From the NCBI GenBank assembly GCA_001600455.1, contig BCKC01000002.1, forward strand, positions 1,426,001 to 1,490,000: a stretch of 64,000 bases of DNA, read 5' to 3'. The DNA comes from Endocalyx cinctus (lineage: Eukaryota > Ascomycota > Sordariomycetes > Amphisphaeriales > Apiosporaceae). Positions within the stretch are counted from its first letter, which is position 1. Every line of letters begins with the position of its first letter. Below the pieces are notes generated by a model. It did not search any database, was not told the origin of the DNA, and was given only the letters and a program-made list of their open reading frames with translations. This document shows positions 60,093 through 64,000 of the stretch, piece after piece. The position numbers and the translations under genes are program-made.

Positions 60093-61910
60093 ATGGTTTT
60101 AAATGAAAAGCCTATGAAACCGTTCCTTTCGGCTGGAGGAGGGCATGTCTCCGTGCGTCAAGGAGCCAAGACTGCCCTGCAGAGTTTGCTGCGGTCAACT
60201 CAGTCGGAGCTTCCCATTCAATTTATGGATCATGCTCAGGATGTTGACTTTACCATTACTTCGCCTACGGGAGATACGGCATGTCTGCCGTGTCCCTTGC
60301 AGCAGCAAGCGGCCTCTGCAGCCTTGAAGGCACTTGAAGGATGTGCTAGCGCCGCAATAGCCAATCTTTGGTCAAAACAACAGCGTAGGAAGATAGAGGT
60401 AAACTTGGAACGGGCGACGCTGTTCCTCATGTCTGCTTATGTCACAACTATCGACGGTCTGGATAAGAGCAGCCCGAAGATCTGCCTGAGGGTACCTGGT
60501 TCGTGGAACCCGTAAATTCCAAATATTGGAAGCATCAAGCTTACACTCACTTCCTGCCTTCTAGACACCGACATTAATCGAGCCCAATCGATTATGTACC
60601 GTCGCCTATCGGCCGGTCTCTACGAAACCCGAATTCCCGGAGACTACTATCATATCCACGGTTCTTTAGAGGCCAGCACCACCCTTAGGATGATCGGGTT
60701 GCCGCCTTTCGTGCCCAATTTAACTGATTACCGCCAGTGCATAAATACGATTGAAAATGCCGTGAAGCGATTTTCCTGTAGCGAGCTCGAGAGGCGCAAC
60801 CAGAAGTACCGACAGGCGGGGGCGCCCGTGCTCACAAATAAGCAGTATAAAGAGACCCTGCACGGTCGGGCGATCGAGTCCATGCCGCCGTTCACAGTGG
60901 AGTCCATAGACGCGTCCACGCCGCCGGTCCCGTTCGCGGAGCATCCCGAAAACGCGAGTTTTCAGTGTCTGCGGGGCATCCGCGTGATCGAGCTCTGCCG
61001 CGTGATCGCGGGACCGACGATTGGCCGCGCGCTCGCGGCCCACGGCGCCTCGGTGCTGAAGATCACCTCGCCCGAGGTGCCGGACGTGCCGTTCTTCCAG
61101 CTGGACGTGAACACGGGGAAGCACGCGAGCTCGCTCAACCTCAAAGACGCGTCGGACCGAGCCGTCTTCGAGCGGCTCCTGGCCACCGCCGACGTCGTCA
61201 TCGACGGGTACCGGCCGGGCGTGATCGCGCGGCTGGGGTACTCGGCGCAGTCGCTAGCCGAGAGGGCCGCGCGCCAGCGGAACCGCGGCATCGTCTACGT
61301 GGTCGAGGACTGCTTCGGCGGGACCGGCTTTCCCGGCGCCGAGGAGGAATGGGCCGGCCGTCCCGGCTGGCAGCAGATCGCCGACTCGGTCACGGGCGTC
61401 GCGTGGGAGCAAGGCCGGTTCATGAACCTCGACGAGCCCGTCGTTCCGCCCTTTCCCATGTCCGATTACGGCACCGGCGCGCTCGGCACCGTCGCCGCCA
61501 TGGTAGGCATTTATAGGAGGGCGACCGAGGGCGGGAGCTGGATCTGCCGCACCAGCCTCTCCCAGTACGATGTCTTCCTGCTCTCGCTGGGTCCCCTGCC
61601 CGCCGAGACCCAGGACCAGCTACGCCGGCGGCACGACGCGAGCTTCTTCGCCCTCCGCCATAACGACTCGGTCGACGAGGTGGGTGGGCGCGCCCTCAGG
61701 AGCGTCAAGAGGCTGCACCCTTCCCTCTTCGACGACGATCACATCCGCAGCACCTACAGCGAGGGCTTCGGAGGCATCGTCACCTGGCCGAAGGAAGCGC
61801 TGGAGATCGGCGGGCTCGCGGTAGGTCACGTGCGACCTGCGCGACCTAACGGCTTCGATCCGCCTACCTGGGAGGGTTGGGAGAGGGACGAGAAGTTGTT
61901 GTTGAGGTAG
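60093..61910 (+). CDS. CoA-transferase family III (CaiB/BaiF-type) protein
   Basis: Moves CoA between carboxylic acids or, in racemase members, epimerises acyl-CoA; the substrate is unknown here. Exon 1 60093-60498, intron 60499-60564 (GTTCGT donor, CTAG acceptor, phase 1), exon 2 60565-61910; 583 aa. The splice restores VPDTDINRAQSIMYRRLSAGLYET, followed by YYHIHGSLEA. The main domain begins at about 268 with LRGIRVIELCRVIAGPTIGRALAAHGA, the classic nucleotide/CoA-binding start, continues with DVNTGKHASSLNLKD and DVVIDGYRPGVIARLG, and has Asp436 in MSDYGTGALGT, aligning with the catalytic Asp of formyl-CoA transferase. The N-terminal 200 residues look like a partial second copy of the fold, as usual in fungal members, which are longer than bacterial ones. 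Likely cytosolic or peroxisomal; no clear C-terminal SKL. Confidence 0.88.
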
Positions 61911-64000
61911 TATTATTCCTGACGTATTGTGAAAGGAAAATAATAATAATAAAATAAGAAAGGGGAAAAAAAGATAAATTTTGGTGATCCTTACGGTTTC
62001 CTTGAGTAATGTGGTGCTACTACCACCATCGTCATCAACAGGCAAGATGAGGCAGGCAGGTGACCTTATTACGTGGATGCTTGTTTGTTTGTTGGCGCTG
62101 GTACTCTCTCACCAGTTAATTTTGATACGATAAGGTAGGTTAGGTTGTACGCGTGGGAACTGTCAGAATACAGTGTAAACATACATAATTGTCTTATTTC
62201 ATTTGTTTATTTTCTTTTCTCTTATTTGTAAGGTAAGAGTGCACAAACTATTTCCCACCTACAGGAGGAAGCCGGGGAGCGGAACGGCGGGAAGATGGAT
62301 GGACATCGTAATGTTAGGTTCATCGGCTAAGTATTGAAATACCAAAAAAAGAAACAAGCAACATAAGTGATCTGCGGAAGTAGTAATAGTTCCTTCTTTT
62401 CTTCTTCCAGTATACGCTGTCCTGCATCATGTTGCTACCGAATTCCAGGATATCTGGTCTTAGTTAGGTAGCGTAGAACAAGCAAACAAACCCATCCAAC
62501 CAACCAATCAACCACTTACCCGACTAGCCTTGGGGTACATTATCATTTTTTCTTTTTCTTTTTTCCTCTCGTTTGTAGTATACGTCAGATCGAGATGAGT
62601 CCTCTCCAAGCCATGTGATCAAAACGTTCGTACGCCGTCGTTCAAAATCTCGTGGCCTTTTTATCTGCCAATGGGGAGACGAGACGAAATTGCTTTTTTT
62701 TTCTTCTCTGTCCTTGTGTCTCCCTATAGGGGAACATGCCGTACGCAGGACATGACATGTCGATTTATTGGCCTACTTAAAAAGCTCGCAAACTCCAGAA
62801 AAGAAAAAATAGATAAATAAATAAAATAAACTACTGCATTATGTAGTTATTCTAAGTCTCAGTTCCAACGAATCCCCGCCGAGTAAATCTCGGCGGCTGG
62901 ACCGTTCCGTATCCCCCGGTTGACAGGCATCATGGGTTCATGTTCCAGGCTGACCTTATCAAGCAAACTTATTTCGACCGCAAATTACCTTTTTTGGAGG
63001 AAAGCAGGCTAGGCGTAGGAATAGGAAATAAGCTCTTACAGAACAGGGGACTGGAAATTCCGGTGGAGAGGGGGTTTATATTGTGCAAGATTTAATCGCT
63101 TTCTCGCTGTTTTTTTCTGCATCTTGGCGCGGTATTAGAGGGATCCAACGAAAGCACGTTCAAGATATCGTTCCGTTTGATCCGTCTGCTTCGAGGTGGT
63201 CAGCTGGCTGGGCCGGGCTAGGCCGAACATGCATGCATGTGATGAAGGAAGCATATCTTCGATGCACTGTCGTACCGATCCTTTCAAAGGTGCAGGTAGA
63301 GGGTACGGGTAGCATTGGGTTTCGGTTCCACATCTCGTATTGTATTCCAATCTTGGTTGTTAATACGCGAGGTGTTCTTGTCTTTAGAATAAGTGCCCAA
63401 GCGCCGCAGGGCGTATTGTCTATTCCATGTGGCAAAAAAAAAAGGAGAAAAACATTATGGTTAGGCATCAAGTGTACATGTCACGGGAGCCATCTGGCCC
63501 CTGTTATGATATTCGCGTCTGACACATTCGTTTGGTTATGCTCCCTCATCCCCTTTCCCGAGATACCCGTCCTTTCTTGTTCCTATTTGCCGCGACGTGC
63601 GTGTCTATCAATCCGGCTTGTTGTGGAGGCCTTCCACCTCTAGCAAAATTGGTTTTTTCATGAGTTATCTAACCACGAAATTTTCGACGAATATAGTTGA
63701 TATATTGATATACAGATAGAAAAGCGAAGATATTCAATGGAGCACTATATCTTCAAATTATACTACCCAGACGAGAGACGTAACGTGTCATTCAATCAAT
63801 ATATCATATCATAGATCGAATACTTCAAAGATACAAAGGGCTAACGAAGCTAGGTATAAAATCTATCAATGTATCCAAATATTGTTACAAGCATTAGAGA
63901 CACGGAATCTATCTTTTTCTTGTTCTTCTCCGAGACCGGGAGATTGTTTATAGAATAAGTTTTCTGGGCTCATTCTCAAGCATGACCTTCACCCTCTGTA
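61911..64000. other. Gene-free right end of window
   Basis: A/T-rich with TTAGGTT-like and microsatellite-like tracts. A 186-codon plus-strand frame at 63083-63643 opens without an ATG, shows no motif and has non-coding composition, so I do not call it. A gene could begin beyond 64000. Confidence 0.55.

Noticed and set aside
63083..63643. 186-codon plus-strand frame near the right edge
   Set aside because: It opens at a GTG, has no motif and an unusual composition with homopolymer-coded Lys; no splice or promoter support.

Overview
The window is nuclear DNA of a filamentous ascomycete (Pezizomycotina; Sordariomycetes is my best guess, not proven). The grounds are short GT-AG introns (about 50-150 bp) with GTAAGT/GTATGT donors and CTAAC-like branch points, A/T-rich intergenic DNA with long poly-A/T tracts, fungal-only families (Zn(II)2Cys6 factor, fungal bZIP, Atg43/DUF1770) and conserved eukaryotic genes. 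I rebuilt gene models by hand from splice signals and reading phase. They give thirteen genes, one of them cut by the left edge and one a weak candidate.

Left part (1-20 kb): the end of a WHIM-type chromatin protein (+); an Atg43-family protein (-); a 726-aa protein I do not recognise, with internal repeats (-); a PPR protein (-); POL1, the DNA polymerase alpha catalytic subunit (+, five exons), sharing a divergent promoter with the PPR gene that holds a perfect MCB box; and translation factor eIF4G (-).

Middle (20-38 kb): a 4.5-kb gene-free stretch; the spliceosomal helicase Cwf11/Aquarius (-), head to head with a THO-complex subunit 1 gene (+); a dihydropyrimidinase (-); and an SMP-30/gluconolactonase-type enzyme (-). 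The THOC1 protein carries a C-terminal guanylate-kinase-like domain encoded without a break by the same exon. The ATP-binding loop is kept but the DxD pair and the lid arginines are gone. This is the most unusual item in the window.

Right part (38-64 kb): a 10.5-kb gene desert rich in TA words; a Gln/His/Pro-rich bZIP factor (+) convergent with a six-exon Zn(II)2Cys6 factor (-); another 3.7-kb gene-free stretch; a possible two-exon small gene (-); and a CoA-transferase family III enzyme (+) with a TATA box.

Functionally, most genes are housekeeping: replication, translation initiation, splicing, mRNA packaging, mitochondrial RNA handling and mitophagy. The accessory part is small-molecule catabolism and two regulators. 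I saw no tRNA, rRNA, CRISPR array, intact transposon or secondary-metabolite core gene.
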